Under the pieces are notes generated by a model. The model did not search any database and was not told the DNA's origin. It was given only the letters and a program-made list of their open reading frames with translations. A stretch of 64,000 nt of DNA from Magnimaribacter mokuoloeensis (lineage in GTDB: Bacteria; Pseudomonadota; Gammaproteobacteria; Magnimaribacterales; Magnimaribacteraceae), in contig CP151794.1 in NCBI GenBank assembly GCA_041860225.1, forward strand, positions 62,001-126,000. Reading direction: 5' to 3'. A program made the position numbers and the translations under genes. Positions within the stretch are counted from its first letter, which is position 1; each line of letters starts with the position of its first letter. Of this stretch, positions 54,292 to 63,152 are shown one piece after another.

Positions 54292-54880
54292 TTCTTTCCT
54301 CCTCTTCTGAAGAATGATATTTCATGACTGTTTTTTGCCATCCATCTAGAATAATTCTTTCTCCTAGATCAAGGTAATTATGAAGTTTTAACATCAATTC
54401 TTCTCGGTCTTTCTTAGGAGCTTTCTTTAAAACATAAGAGATCATATCTATATTATTTTTTGGTTTTCCAATACCAATTCTTAATCTTTTGAAAGAGTTG
54501 TCTCCTTGCAGATGATCAATGATATTCCTCAATCCGTTATGACCTCCATGACCTCCAGATTCTTTAAGTCGAATTTCAGATATTGGAAGATCTAATTCAT
54601 CATGCGCTATGAGTATTTGATCTGTTTCTAGATTAAAAAATTTTTTTGATTTAGCAACACTTAAGCCACTCTCATTCATGTAAGTTGAAGGTACAACAAA
54701 TATCAGTTTATATTTTTCAGTGGTTAATTCAGCGAAAGACCCATTTATTTGCTTTTCTTTTTTTAACGCAAGAGATTTTTTATCACATAGCAGCTTTACG
54801 TAATCAGACCCGGCATTATGTCTTGTCAGAGTATATTCTTCGCCAGGGTTGCCTAACCCAGCGATCATAAGAAGTTCCAT
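54281..54880 (-). CDS. pth: Peptidyl-tRNA hydrolase
   Basis: Frees tRNA from peptidyl-tRNA that drops off ribosomes. 199 residues. Visible: AGLGNPGEEYTLTRHNAG with the catalytic His (about 21), the FVVPSTYMNESG segment, HDELDLP with the second active-site Asp, and GGHGGHNGLRNI. The C-terminal tail is slightly longer and more charged than in E. coli. rplY lies 18 bases upstream. Confidence 0.96.
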   Translation of the reverse strand: MELLMIAGLGNPGEEYTLTRHNAGSDYVKLLCDKKSLALKKEKQINGSFAELTTEKYKLIFVVPSTYMNESGLSVAKSKKFFNLETDQILIAHDELDLPISEIRLKESGGHGGHNGLRNIIDHLQGDNSFKRLRIGIGKPKNNIDMISYVLKKAPKKDREELMLKLHNYLDLGERIILDGWQKTVMKYHSSEEEERNES

Positions 54881-54898
54881 AAGTACTTAAAAGAAGAT

Positions 54899-55597
54899 TT
54901 AATCGCCTGCTTCTTCTTTGTCTTCAGCCGACTCTTCAGAGTCTCCTTCTGCTGCTTGAGCCTCTCCTTCTTCTCCGTCTCCTTCTTCTTCAACCACTTC
55001 AGGCTCAATATCAAGCACTTTAGCTTCAGTTATAGATACAACAGCTTGGTCTCGATCTTCACCCAATGCTAGAGAAGGGATCTCGACCCCTTCGGGAAGA
55101 TTTAAAGCAGAAAGAAATACTGAGTCTCCCACATCTAATTCAGCTACATCCACCTCAAGGTATTCAGGAAGATTAGAAGCCAGACAGGTTATGTCTATAT
55201 TGTTAATTAAACGGGATATTGCACCACCATGCATTTTTACTCCCATACAAATATCTTCATTCAAGAACCTTACAGGTACAGAAATACTAATTTTTGTATC
55301 TGGATTAACCCTTTGAAGATCTGCATGAAGAACTCTTTGTGTAGCAGGATGTCTTTGTAGCTCCTTAAGAATTACATTTTGTTCTTCACCACTAATGTTA
55401 ATGTTTAATATCTGAGTAGCAAAACCAGGTATCTCTGCAGCTTTAGCGATATCTTTCTCCAAAATAGAAATTCTAATTGGATCCTTTTCTCCGCCATAAA
55501 TTACTGCAGGCACTGAACCTGCTCGCCTTAGTTGTCTACTAGAAGATTTTCCTTCTACATCTCTATTGGTTGCGTTTAAATTTACTTGTTCTGACAT
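54899..55597 (-). CDS. rplY: Ribosomal protein L25 (CTC form)
   Basis: 5S rRNA-binding 50S protein, 232 residues: N-terminal L25 domain (about 1-95), C-terminal TL5/CTC domain (about 95-190) and an acidic tail of about 35 residues rich in Glu, Gly and Ala. E. coli L25 has only the first domain; this long form is common in Pseudomonas and others. The tail is low in complexity and of unknown role. It sits between prs and pth. Confidence 0.94.
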   Translation of the reverse strand: MSEQVNLNATNRDVEGKSSSRQLRRAGSVPAVIYGGEKDPIRISILEKDIAKAAEIPGFATQILNINISGEEQNVILKELQRHPATQRVLHADLQRVNPDTKISISVPVRFLNEDICMGVKMHGGAISRLINNIDITCLASNLPEYLEVDVAELDVGDSVFLSALNLPEGVEIPSLALGEDRDQAVVSITEAKVLDIEPEVVEEEGDGEEGEAQAAEGDSEESAEDKEEAGD

Positions 55598-55609
55598 ATT
55601 TTTTTCTAT

Positions 55610-56569
55610 CTATAAGAACATTGCGCTTATAGATTCCTCGTTATTTACTCGCCTTATAGCTTCAGCCAAAGTAGGTGCCATGGTTACTATTCTAATCTTT
55701 TTGCAACTTTGCGCCTCTTCTGAGAGCGGTATAGTATCTGTTACAACCAATTGATCAAGCTTTGATTGAGAAATTTTTTCAATTGCTTGTCCTGATAAGA
55801 CAGGATGAACTATGTAAGCGTATACTTTTGAAGCCCCTTGTTCTTTTAAGGCATCAGCTGCGTTGCATAAAGTTCCTGCTGTGTCAGCTATATCATCCAC
55901 TATGATACAGTCTTTTCCTGCAACTTCCCCAATGACATTCATAACTTCTGATTTGTTTGCTTCATCTCTTCTTTTGTCGATTATGGCAAGATCAGATAAC
56001 CCTAGCACCTTAGCTAAAGCTCTTGATCTGACCACTCCTCCAACATCCGGGGATACTACTAGATTATTTTTAGAGTTATTACGAAGAATATCGTCTCTCA
56101 TAACTTTGGTTCCGTAGACATTATCCACCGGAATATCAAAGAAGCCTTGAATTTGTTCGGAGTGTAATTCAACTGTCAAAACTCGATCTATTCCTGATCT
56201 TTCCAATATATCGGCCATAACTTTTGCACTAATTGGCACTCTTTCAGACCTAACACGTCTATCTTGTCTCGCATAGCCATAGTAAGGGATAACAGCTGTT
56301 ATTCTTCCGGCAGAAGATCTGCGCAGAGCATCAACCATAATGATCAACTCAAGCAGGTTATCTCCGGCAGGAGCGCAAGTTGGCTGTATGAGGAATACAT
56401 CCTTACCTCTAACATTTTCATCGATACTGATGCTTATTTCACCATCACTAAAAGTTGTAACATTTGCCTGTCCAAGCTTAACACCCAGCTGTTTTGAAAT
56501 TTCTTCAGACAGGGCAGGATTACCATTACCTGAAAAAAGGACTAAACCAGATCGAGAAGAATTTATCAT
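55610..56569 (-). CDS. prs: Ribose-phosphate pyrophosphokinase
   Basis: Makes PRPP for purines, pyrimidines, NAD, His and Trp. About 319 residues (E. coli 315). FSDGEISISIDENVRG near the start, PYYGYARQDR for ATP binding, and the PRPP signature DDIADTAGT (about 223-231). A GTG three codons upstream could be used, but AGGTGA overlaps it and is ideally placed for the ATG at 56569, which is chosen. Only 15 bases separate it from the tRNA-Gln 3' end. Confidence 0.95.
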   Translation of the reverse strand: MINSSRSGLVLFSGNGNPALSEEISKQLGVKLGQANVTTFSDGEISISIDENVRGKDVFLIQPTCAPAGDNLLELIIMVDALRRSSAGRITAVIPYYGYARQDRRVRSERVPISAKVMADILERSGIDRVLTVELHSEQIQGFFDIPVDNVYGTKVMRDDILRNNSKNNLVVSPDVGGVVRSRALAKVLGLSDLAIIDKRRDEANKSEVMNVIGEVAGKDCIIVDDIADTAGTLCNAADALKEQGASKVYAYIVHPVLSGQAIEKISQSKLDQLVVTDTIPLSEEAQSCKKIRIVTMAPTLAEAIRRVNNEESISAMFL

Positions 56570-56584
56570 TTTAATCACCTAAAT

Positions 56585-56659
56585 TGGCTGGGGTGGCTGG
56601 ATTCGAACCAGCGCATGGCGGCATCAAAAGCCGCTGCCTTACCGCTTGGCCACACCCCA
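56585..56659 (-). tRNA. tRNA-Gln(TTG)
   Basis: 75 bases with encoded CCA. Acceptor TGGGGTG/CACCCCA with discriminator G, anticodon stem GCGGC/GCCGC around TTTTGAT, anticodon TTG. The weak U1-A72 pair and discriminator G are the classical glutamine identity elements. It lies between ispE and prs, as in Pseudomonas; prs begins 15 bases later. Confidence 0.95.
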
Positions 56660-56678
56660 ATCATATAATTTGCGTATT

Positions 56679-57491
56679 TTATTCTATTATTCGCATTAAA
56701 GGGGAACGTTCTAAACTTTTTGTTAAAACTAATTCGGGAAATTTACTTTGAGCAGACTTTGCAGCTTCTAAGTTGTCATATTCCATAAAAATCGTTGAGC
56801 CAGTGCCAGATAATCTTGGTTTGCCAACTGCTTCAAGACCTTTAAAAGCTTCTTCCATTTCTGAATAATTTTCTCGTATCCAATGTTCAAAACTATTGAA
56901 ATATTGATCTATCTCAGAAATTTCTTTATTTGGAGATCCTTTAAAAGCCAAATTACTTTTTTCAAAGGCTAACTTTGTACTAATTTTTAATTCAGGGAAC
57001 TTAAGTAAAAAAAATCTATTTTTATAAGGATATTCCTCTAAAATTTCTCCTCTTCCTTGAGCCCACGCTGTTTTTCCATAAACAAAGAAAGGTACATCAG
57101 ATCCAAGTTTAAGAGCAACATCAAGTAATTCTTTGTTTGGAATCTTTAGATTCCATAACTTATTTAAGCCAACTATAGTAGCAGCTGCATCAGAACTTCC
57201 TCCACCCAATCCCTTCTGATCAGGAATTGATTTTATTAATTCGATACTCACACCTTCTTTTACGGAATATAAGTCTTTTACTAACTCGGCTGCCTTTAGG
57301 ACTATATTGTCTTTGATAGGAGTTTGTTCTTTCAAAGAGATATTACCCTCACTCCTCTTAAAAATTAAGATGTCATAGAGATCTATCAAAGTAAATATTG
57401 AAGAGATATCATGGAAATCATCATCTCTTTTTCTCAACACTTCAAGATGTAGATTAATCTTTGCAGGAGCTTTTATCTTCAATTCTTCCAT
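56679..57491 (-). CDS. ispE: IspE, CDP-methylerythritol kinase
   Basis: GHMP kinase of the MEP route to isoprenoids. 270 residues. Substrate Lys in APAKINLHLEVL (8-19), the ATP loop QKGLGGGSSDAAA (about 91-103) with the catalytic Asp region, and SGTGSTIFMEY near the C-terminus. It overlaps the lolB-like gene by 13 bases and precedes tRNA-Gln by 19. Confidence 0.95.
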   Translation of the reverse strand: MEELKIKAPAKINLHLEVLRKRDDDFHDISSIFTLIDLYDILIFKRSEGNISLKEQTPIKDNIVLKAAELVKDLYSVKEGVSIELIKSIPDQKGLGGGSSDAAATIVGLNKLWNLKIPNKELLDVALKLGSDVPFFVYGKTAWAQGRGEILEEYPYKNRFFLLKFPELKISTKLAFEKSNLAFKGSPNKEISEIDQYFNSFEHWIRENYSEMEEAFKGLEAVGKPRLSGTGSTIFMEYDNLEAAKSAQSKFPELVLTKSLERSPLMRIIE

Positions 57492-57994
57492 AGGGTATTT
57501 ATCAATAAGGTAAGCTCAAAATCTTCTCTCGAAATGGAAATTTTATAGGGATTTGATGAAAGTTCCTTAAAATCCATGTAGACAGTTATATTTTCTTTTT
57601 CAAATTCATTGGACTTAAGCCCAATGAATAATTCAAGTAAGCTCATTAATTTTATTTCTGGAAGACTTAAATCGGTTATTTCGTCATCAATGAACTCTTT
57701 AATGTTTATATTCTCTCTTACATCAAATATGAAATTTCTTTCGGGCAGAAGGTAATTTTTTCCCAAGGTCAAAGAAATTGTTTTTATTTTTTTATCTATA
57801 ACAAAATAACCTGTTTCCTTGCTATCCATATTTGAAACTTTAAACTTACCCTCTATACGAAAGTTTTCTTGAATAGAAATGAGTTCGTCATGTTTTGTAT
57901 TAAAGCCTTGAGAGGTAGAAGAACAAGCAATTGTTAGAGCTAATACAAAAAATACAACAAAATCTTTCAAAAGAAATCTTTTAAGGTAAATCAT
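57479..57994 (-). CDS. lolB: Probable LolB, outer-membrane lipoprotein receptor
   Basis: A 171-residue lipoprotein. Signal peptide about 1-23 with a lipobox-like LTIAC and the lipid-bearing Cys near 24; the rest is beta-rich with FRIEGKFKVSNMDSKETGYFVI (split into FRIEGKFKV and TGYFVI), like the LolB G+I+... barrel start. LolB receives lipoproteins from LolA and inserts them in the outer membrane. Sequence identity to E. coli LolB is low by eye; the position before ispE and divergent from prfA supports the call. Confidence 0.7.
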   Translation of the reverse strand: MIYLKRFLLKDFVVFFVLALTIACSSTSQGFNTKHDELISIQENFRIEGKFKVSNMDSKETGYFVIDKKIKTISLTLGKNYLLPERNFIFDVRENINIKEFIDDEITDLSLPEIKLMSLLELFIGLKSNEFEKENITVYMDFKELSSNPYKISISREDFELTLLINTLWKN

Positions 57995-58024
57995 GGTTTA
58001 CATTATTAGCATTGGTTTAAAAAA

Positions 58025-59113
58025 ATGATAGACAGTATTTTAACTAAATTAGGCGATGTTTCTTCTAGATATGAAGAGATAGAGTCTCTTCTCAGTCAGC
58101 CAGATGTAACTTCTAACCAAGAAGAATATATAAAGCTTTCCAAAGAATATGCTGATTTATCTCCTGTAGTAAATGCCTTCGTAGCTTTCAAGAAAGCTGA
58201 AGAAGATCTTGAGGAAGCCAAACTCTTAATGAAAGATTCTGATCCTGAAATAAAAGAAATGGCAGAACTAGAATTTGAAACATCTAAACAAAGAATAGAT
58301 GATCTTGAAATTGAATTAAAAAGATTATTACTCCCTAAAGATCCTGATGACTCTAAAGATGTTTTCTTGGAGATAAGAGCGGGTACAGGTGGTGATGAGG
58401 CAGCCTTGTTTTCTGGCGATCTGTTTAGGATGTATTCAAGGCTTTCTGAAAGGAATAATTGGAAAATGGAGATAGTAAGTGTTAGGGAAGGTGATCATGG
58501 AGGATTTAAAGAATTAGTAACCAGAATTGAAGGATCGGACGTTTATAAACAACTCAAGTTTGAAGCAGGAGTTCATAGAGTTCAAAGAGTACCAACTACT
58601 GAATCTCAAGGAAGAGTTCATACTTCAGCATGCTCTGTTGCAGTTTTAGCCCAACAAGATAGCCTCACTGAAGTGAATATAGATAAAAATGATTTGAGAG
58701 TTGATACATTCAGAGCTTCTGGCGCAGGAGGACAACATGTTAATAAAACAGACTCTGCAGTAAGATTAACTCATATACCTACCGGAATTGTTGTTGAATG
58801 TCAGGATGGACGCTCTCAACATAAAAATAAAGAAAAAGCTTTATCATTGCTTCAGTCTAAATTACAAAATGCTGAAAAAGAAAAAGCAGAATCGGAGCAA
58901 GCTGAAAGTCGTCGAGTTATGGTTGGATCTGGAGATAGATCAGAAAAAATAAGAACATATAACTTTCCTCAAAACAGGATAACAGATCATCGTATAGAGT
59001 TTTCTGTGCACAACTTACCTGCCTTTTTAGATGGAGACATGGAGGTTATGATTTCTGCACTATTAGAAGAAAACCAAGCAAGAGCACTTGCTAATCTGGA
59101 ATCTTCAAGCTAA
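58025..59113 (+). CDS. prfA: Peptide chain release factor 1
   Basis: Reads UAA and UAG and triggers peptide release. 362 residues. The PxT stop-recognition motif is PTT (190-192) and the GGQ is at 235-237 in SGAGGQHVNKTDSA. N-terminal helical domain and the domain 2/4 core are complete. hemA, commonly upstream of prfA, is absent; only 30 bases separate prfA from the divergent lolB. Its stop shares a base with prmC. Confidence 0.97.
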   Translation: MIDSILTKLGDVSSRYEEIESLLSQPDVTSNQEEYIKLSKEYADLSPVVNAFVAFKKAEEDLEEAKLLMKDSDPEIKEMAELEFETSKQRIDDLEIELKRLLLPKDPDDSKDVFLEIRAGTGGDEAALFSGDLFRMYSRLSERNNWKMEIVSVREGDHGGFKELVTRIEGSDVYKQLKFEAGVHRVQRVPTTESQGRVHTSACSVAVLAQQDSLTEVNIDKNDLRVDTFRASGAGGQHVNKTDSAVRLTHIPTGIVVECQDGRSQHKNKEKALSLLQSKLQNAEKEKAESEQAESRRVMVGSGDRSEKIRTYNFPQNRITDHRIEFSVHNLPAFLDGDMEVMISALLEENQARALANLESSS

Positions 59114-59946
59114 TGAATGATTGCCGTGCGTCACAACTAGTCAATTCATTCATTCAAAGTTGTAGTATAAGCTCAAGATTAGATATTGAGCTCCTAGTTA
59201 TGCATGTCTTGGAGATAGATAAAAACATTTTATATAGAGATGACCCTTTGTTAACAATCCAAGAACTAGAAAAAATAAAAAAATTAATTGAGAGAAGAGA
59301 AACTGGCGAGCCTTTAGCTTATCTTACTAATAATATAGGGTTCTGGAACCTCGATCTTTATGTAAATAGAAAAGTTTTAGTGCCTAGACCGGAAACAGAA
59401 GTCTTGGTTCAAAACGTTCTAGAGGGTTTTAATTCGGAAAGAATAGCTGTTTTAGATTTAGGAACAGGTTCAGGAGCTATAGGACTTTCTCTTGCCAAAG
59501 ATAGACCAGACTGGTTAGTTACATGTTCGGATATAAGTCTTGATGCATTAAAAGTAGTTTCAATTAATATGAGTAGAAATTCAACTAATGTTCAGTTAGT
59601 AAATACAGACTGGTTAAATTCTTTTAAACCCAAACATTTCGATATCATTGTTACAAATCCTCCCTATATTAATTCTTCTGATCCTAGGATCTTTTCGGAT
59701 GGATTAAAGTATGAACCTATAGAGGCACTAGTATCAGAATCTGAGGGATTAGGTGACATCAAAAAAATAATTCAACAAGGTTCCAAAGTGCTTAAGGACA
59801 AGGGATGTTTATTTTTAGAACATGGTTATGATCAATCTGATAAGGTTGTAGGTATTTTTAAGAGTTATGGTTTTTCTGGTATCAAAAGTCTTAAAGATTT
59901 GAATGGTCACAATAGAGTATGCGTTGGGCAATTGAATAAATGTTGA
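59113..59946 (+). CDS. prmC: PrmC, release-factor glutamine methyltransferase
   Basis: Methylates the Gln of the GGQ motif of RF1 and RF2. 277 residues: helical N-terminal domain, then a SAM-binding Rossmann domain with LDLGTGSGAIGLSLA (about 116-130) and the substrate motif NPPYI (about 180-184). It shares a base with prfA, the usual prfA-prmC pair, and overlaps the GH84 gene by seven bases. Confidence 0.95.
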   Translation: MNDCRASQLVNSFIQSCSISSRLDIELLVMHVLEIDKNILYRDDPLLTIQELEKIKKLIERRETGEPLAYLTNNIGFWNLDLYVNRKVLVPRPETEVLVQNVLEGFNSERIAVLDLGTGSGAIGLSLAKDRPDWLVTCSDISLDALKVVSINMSRNSTNVQLVNTDWLNSFKPKHFDIIVTNPPYINSSDPRIFSDGLKYEPIEALVSESEGLGDIKKIIQQGSKVLKDKGCLFLEHGYDQSDKVVGIFKSYGFSGIKSLKDLNGHNRVCVGQLNKC

Positions 59947-61052
59947 AAGGATATATTGAAGGTTATTACGGACGCTTTTTTTCTCAAGAAGATAGGACAA
60001 GGGTCATAGACCATATGGGTAAATTAAATATGGACTTTTATTTATATGGTCCTAAAGAGGACCCTTATCACAGGGTGAGGTGGAAAGAAAAATATCCTTT
60101 AGAAACTAAAAAAACTTTAAGCGCTTTAGTTGATCAATGTAAAAAAAATAAAATCTCTCCAATTTTTTCTTTATCTCCAGGATTAAAACTTTCTAGATCT
60201 TCGTCATCCCAAAAAAAACATCTTTTATCTAAATATTTACAAGCACGAGAGATGGGCTTTGAGGAGTTTGCTATTTTTTTTGATGATATTGGACATAAGA
60301 GAGATAAATACTTAGCTGAATCCCACCTTGAAACAATTGAACAGCTAAAATCCTTAGATTTTATACAAGATAGCTCGATTACAGTCTGTCCTACTGTTTA
60401 TTGTAAAAGCTTTGCAAAGGGCGAAATTACAAACAATGAATATCTTAATGCTTTGTCTAGAGGTATTGATCCTTTAACAACAATATTGTGGACTGGAGAT
60501 GAAGTAGTTAGTCGGTCTATTCCTAAGAGGGCATTAAAAGATTTAAAAGATTTGTTCTCTAACCCTATTATTATTTGGGACAATTATTACGCTAATGATT
60601 ATTGTCCTTCTAGATTTTATATTGGACCCCATTCGGGCAGGAAATCTTTAATAAATGAGGTTAAAGGTATAGGCATCAATCCAACCGGATTACCTTTTAC
60701 TGATATGATTTGCCTTTCTCGTTCAGCCAGCGATAAAACAAATCAGCAAATTTTTGAAGAATTCAATATTCCTAAAGAGTTTAATAAAGTCTTGCCTTAC
60801 TTTACTAGCCCTTTTAAGAATCTTCCTTCTTTAGACATAAAAGGAATAAATAAAATATTGAATACTCACGAAGCTCTGTGCATACAATGGAAAAGCGAGT
60901 TACAGCTCGAGTGGGCACCATATTTATGGAAATTTTATTTAGATCTACAATTACTGAAAAAAATAAAAAAAAATGAGACTCAATTTAATCTTGAAGAGTG
61001 GTTAAAGCGAAGATATTCTGATCCCCTCACAAAAACAATACTTAGAAATTAG
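59940..61052 (+). CDS. GH84 O-GlcNAcase-like beta-N-acetylglucosaminidase
   Basis: A 370-residue glycoside hydrolase family 84 protein with no signal peptide. It resembles the catalytic domain of human O-GlcNAcase block by block: IEGYYGRFFS (6-15), YLYGPKEDPYHR (34-45), FFDDI with the catalytic Asp115-Asp116 pair, CPTVYC (150-155), LWTG (183-186), and WDNYYANDY (213-221). Residues matching human Lys98, Asp174, Asp175, Tyr219, Trp278, Asn280 and Asp285 are present (residue numbers from memory). Asp255 stands where the human enzyme has Asn313. GH84 removes beta-GlcNAc from proteins in eukaryotes; bacterial members are often secreted. Here a cytoplasmic enzyme overlaps prmC, so it is cotranscribed with release-factor genes. 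Substrate unknown; turnover of cell-wall GlcNAc or a protein modification are both possible. Confidence 0.88.
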   Translation: MLKGYIEGYYGRFFSQEDRTRVIDHMGKLNMDFYLYGPKEDPYHRVRWKEKYPLETKKTLSALVDQCKKNKISPIFSLSPGLKLSRSSSSQKKHLLSKYLQAREMGFEEFAIFFDDIGHKRDKYLAESHLETIEQLKSLDFIQDSSITVCPTVYCKSFAKGEITNNEYLNALSRGIDPLTTILWTGDEVVSRSIPKRALKDLKDLFSNPIIIWDNYYANDYCPSRFYIGPHSGRKSLINEVKGIGINPTGLPFTDMICLSRSASDKTNQQIFEEFNIPKEFNKVLPYFTSPFKNLPSLDIKGINKILNTHEALCIQWKSELQLEWAPYLWKFYLDLQLLKKIKKNETQFNLEEWLKRRYSDPLTKTILRN

Positions 61053-61060
61053 GAGAGAAA

Positions 61061-62683
61061 ATGTTAGGAAATATGATGAGCGGCCAGCTATTAATATCTG
61101 GACTTATAGAGCATGCTGAAAAGTATCATAGTGATGCTGAAATAGTATCTAGAACAGTAGAGGGGCCTATACACAAATACACATATTCTGATGCAGCAAA
61201 AAGATCAAGGCAATTAGCAAATGCTTTAGAAAAACTAGGATTAAAAAAAGGAGATACTGTTGGAACTCTTGCTTGGAATACCTTCAGGCATTTTGAATTA
61301 TACTTTGGCGTATCTGGAATAGGTTGTGTTGTAAATACAGTTAATCCGAGACTGTTCCCAGAGCAACTTACTTACATAATTAATCACGCAGAAAACCAGT
61401 ACCTTTTTATTGATTTATCATTTGTTGAGCTTGTTGAATCCTTAGAATCTGATTTAGAAGGAGTTAAGGGTTATGTGATTCTCACCGATAAAGACAATAT
61501 GCCAGATACAAAATTAAATAATGCTATGTGTTATGAAGATTTAATTTCCGGTGAATCTGACGAATTTGATTGGCCTGAGTTTGATGAAAACACTGCCTCA
61601 AGCCTCTGTTACACTTCTGGTACGACCGGCAACCCTAAAGGCGTATTGTACTCTCACAGATCGACTATTTTGCATGCATGGATAGTCAGTTCTGGAAATG
61701 TTGCTAAAGTTTCTAGCTCTTCTTGCATTTTGCCAGTAGTGCCAATGTTTCATGTTAATGCATGGGGTATTCCATATGCTGGGGCTATGTTTGGAGCTAA
61801 ATTAGTATTCCCTGGACCCGCCTTAGATGGCGCATCTGTCTACGAACTGATAGATAATGAAAAACCCGATCTTTTAATGGGTGTTCCTACCGTTTGGCTA
61901 GGTCTTCTACAACATCTCAATGAAACTAATCAAACTTTAGATTGCGTTGAAACAGCATTAGTCGGTGGTTCTGCTGCTCCAAGAGCAATGATTCAAGAAT
62001 TTGAAGAAAAACATGATGTCTTTTTAATGCATGGATGGGGCATGACAGAAATGAGTCCACTTGGAACAGCCACAAGCAGAACTAAAGAAATGGAAGACAT
62101 GGATATAGAAAGGCGATATGACCTTCAGCAAAAACAAGGTAAAGCCTTTTTTGGAGTTGATATGACTATAGCCGATGATGATGGAAATGAGCTTCCACAT
62201 GATGGAGTAGCTTTCGGTAGGCTATTAGTAAAGGGTCCCACAATTGTGGAACGTTACTACAAAGCAGAAGAAAGTGCTATGGATGATAAAGGTTGGTTTG
62301 ATACAGGTGATGTGGCAAAAATACATCCAGAAGGTTATATGGAGATTGTGGATAGAAGCAAAGATGTTATTAAGTCAGGTGGAGAATGGATAAGCTCAAT
62401 AGATCTCGAAAATGCTGCAGTAGGTCATCCAGAAGTTGCCGAAGCATGTGTTATAGGTGTTCTGCATGCAAAGTGGGACGAAAGACCTTTACTACTAATA
62501 GTAAAAGCAGCAGGACAAGATCCAACGAAAGAGGATATTATTTCCTTTCTTGAAGATAAGGTTGCTAAATGGTGGTTACCCGACGATATTGTATTTGTAG
62601 AAGAGTTGCCACATACTGCTACTGGAAAGCTTTTAAAAACTGGTTTAAGAGAAGATTTTAAGAACCATTTATTAGATAAGTAG
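61061..62683 (+). CDS. Acyl-CoA ligase, DmdB-like
   Basis: ANL-superfamily AMP-forming acyl-CoA synthetase, 540 residues. P-loop SLCYTSGTTGNPKG (about 180-193), GWGMTEMSP (A5), GWFDTGDVAKI (A7 with Asp), and a C-terminal domain with the Lys of TGKLLKT. The opening pattern (MLGNMMSGQLLISGLIEHA) is that of the family that includes 3-methylmercaptopropionyl-CoA ligase (DmdB) and medium-chain fatty-acid ligases; chain length cannot be read by eye. A GGAG site precedes the ATG. Eight bases after GH84 and eight before maoC, so likely an operon for acyl-CoA use. Confidence 0.85.
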   Translation: MLGNMMSGQLLISGLIEHAEKYHSDAEIVSRTVEGPIHKYTYSDAAKRSRQLANALEKLGLKKGDTVGTLAWNTFRHFELYFGVSGIGCVVNTVNPRLFPEQLTYIINHAENQYLFIDLSFVELVESLESDLEGVKGYVILTDKDNMPDTKLNNAMCYEDLISGESDEFDWPEFDENTASSLCYTSGTTGNPKGVLYSHRSTILHAWIVSSGNVAKVSSSSCILPVVPMFHVNAWGIPYAGAMFGAKLVFPGPALDGASVYELIDNEKPDLLMGVPTVWLGLLQHLNETNQTLDCVETALVGGSAAPRAMIQEFEEKHDVFLMHGWGMTEMSPLGTATSRTKEMEDMDIERRYDLQQKQGKAFFGVDMTIADDDGNELPHDGVAFGRLLVKGPTIVERYYKAEESAMDDKGWFDTGDVAKIHPEGYMEIVDRSKDVIKSGGEWISSIDLENAAVGHPEVAEACVIGVLHAKWDERPLLLIVKAAGQDPTKEDIISFLEDKVAKWWLPDDIVFVEELPHTATGKLLKTGLREDFKNHLLDK

Positions 62684-62691
62684 GAGAAGAT

Positions 62692-63147
62692 ATGATTGGA
62701 CTAGTACCAGCAGAAAAATTAGTAGATTATGTAGGCCAAGAAATAGGATCATCAGATTGGTTTGAAGTAGATCAAGATAGAATTGATATGTTTGCTGACG
62801 CAACTTTGGATCATCAGTTCATACATGTAGACACTGAAAAGGCTACTCCTCTATTTGGCTCAACTATTGCACATGGGTTCTTATCATTATCTTTGGTGCC
62901 TCATCTAACCTCTCAAGCAGTATTGGCACCTGAGAATTTAAAAATGGTTTTCAATTACGGACTAGATAAAGTTAGATTTATTAACCCTGTTAACGTAGGA
63001 GCAAAAGTAAGGACACATAGTAAGTGTGTATCTGTAGATGATAAGGGTGATGGTAGGTATCTTATGAAGACAGAAGTAACAATGGAGATAGAAGGTGTTG
63101 ATAAGCCTGCATATGTTGCTGAAACTTTATCAATGTTTGTCACTTAA
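62692..63147 (+). CDS. MaoC-like (R)-specific enoyl-CoA hydratase
   Basis: Hot-dog-fold dehydratase of 151 residues. The hydratase 2 motif is DATLDHQFIHVDTEKA (about 36-51) with the catalytic Asp and His, followed by GSTIAHGFLSLSL. It resembles the Rv0130-type single-domain hydratases. It acts on 2-enoyl-CoA, which fits its neighbour, the acyl-CoA ligase. GGAGAAG lies before the ATG. Confidence 0.87.
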   Translation: MIGLVPAEKLVDYVGQEIGSSDWFEVDQDRIDMFADATLDHQFIHVDTEKATPLFGSTIAHGFLSLSLVPHLTSQAVLAPENLKMVFNYGLDKVRFINPVNVGAKVRTHSKCVSVDDKGDGRYLMKTEVTMEIEGVDKPAYVAETLSMFVT

Positions 63148-63152
63148 TCTTA

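Noticed and set aside
54899..55010. Low-complexity purine/pyrimidine-biased tract at the 3' end of rplY as a repeat or regulatory element
   Set aside because: It encodes the acidic tail of L25, which explains the bias.
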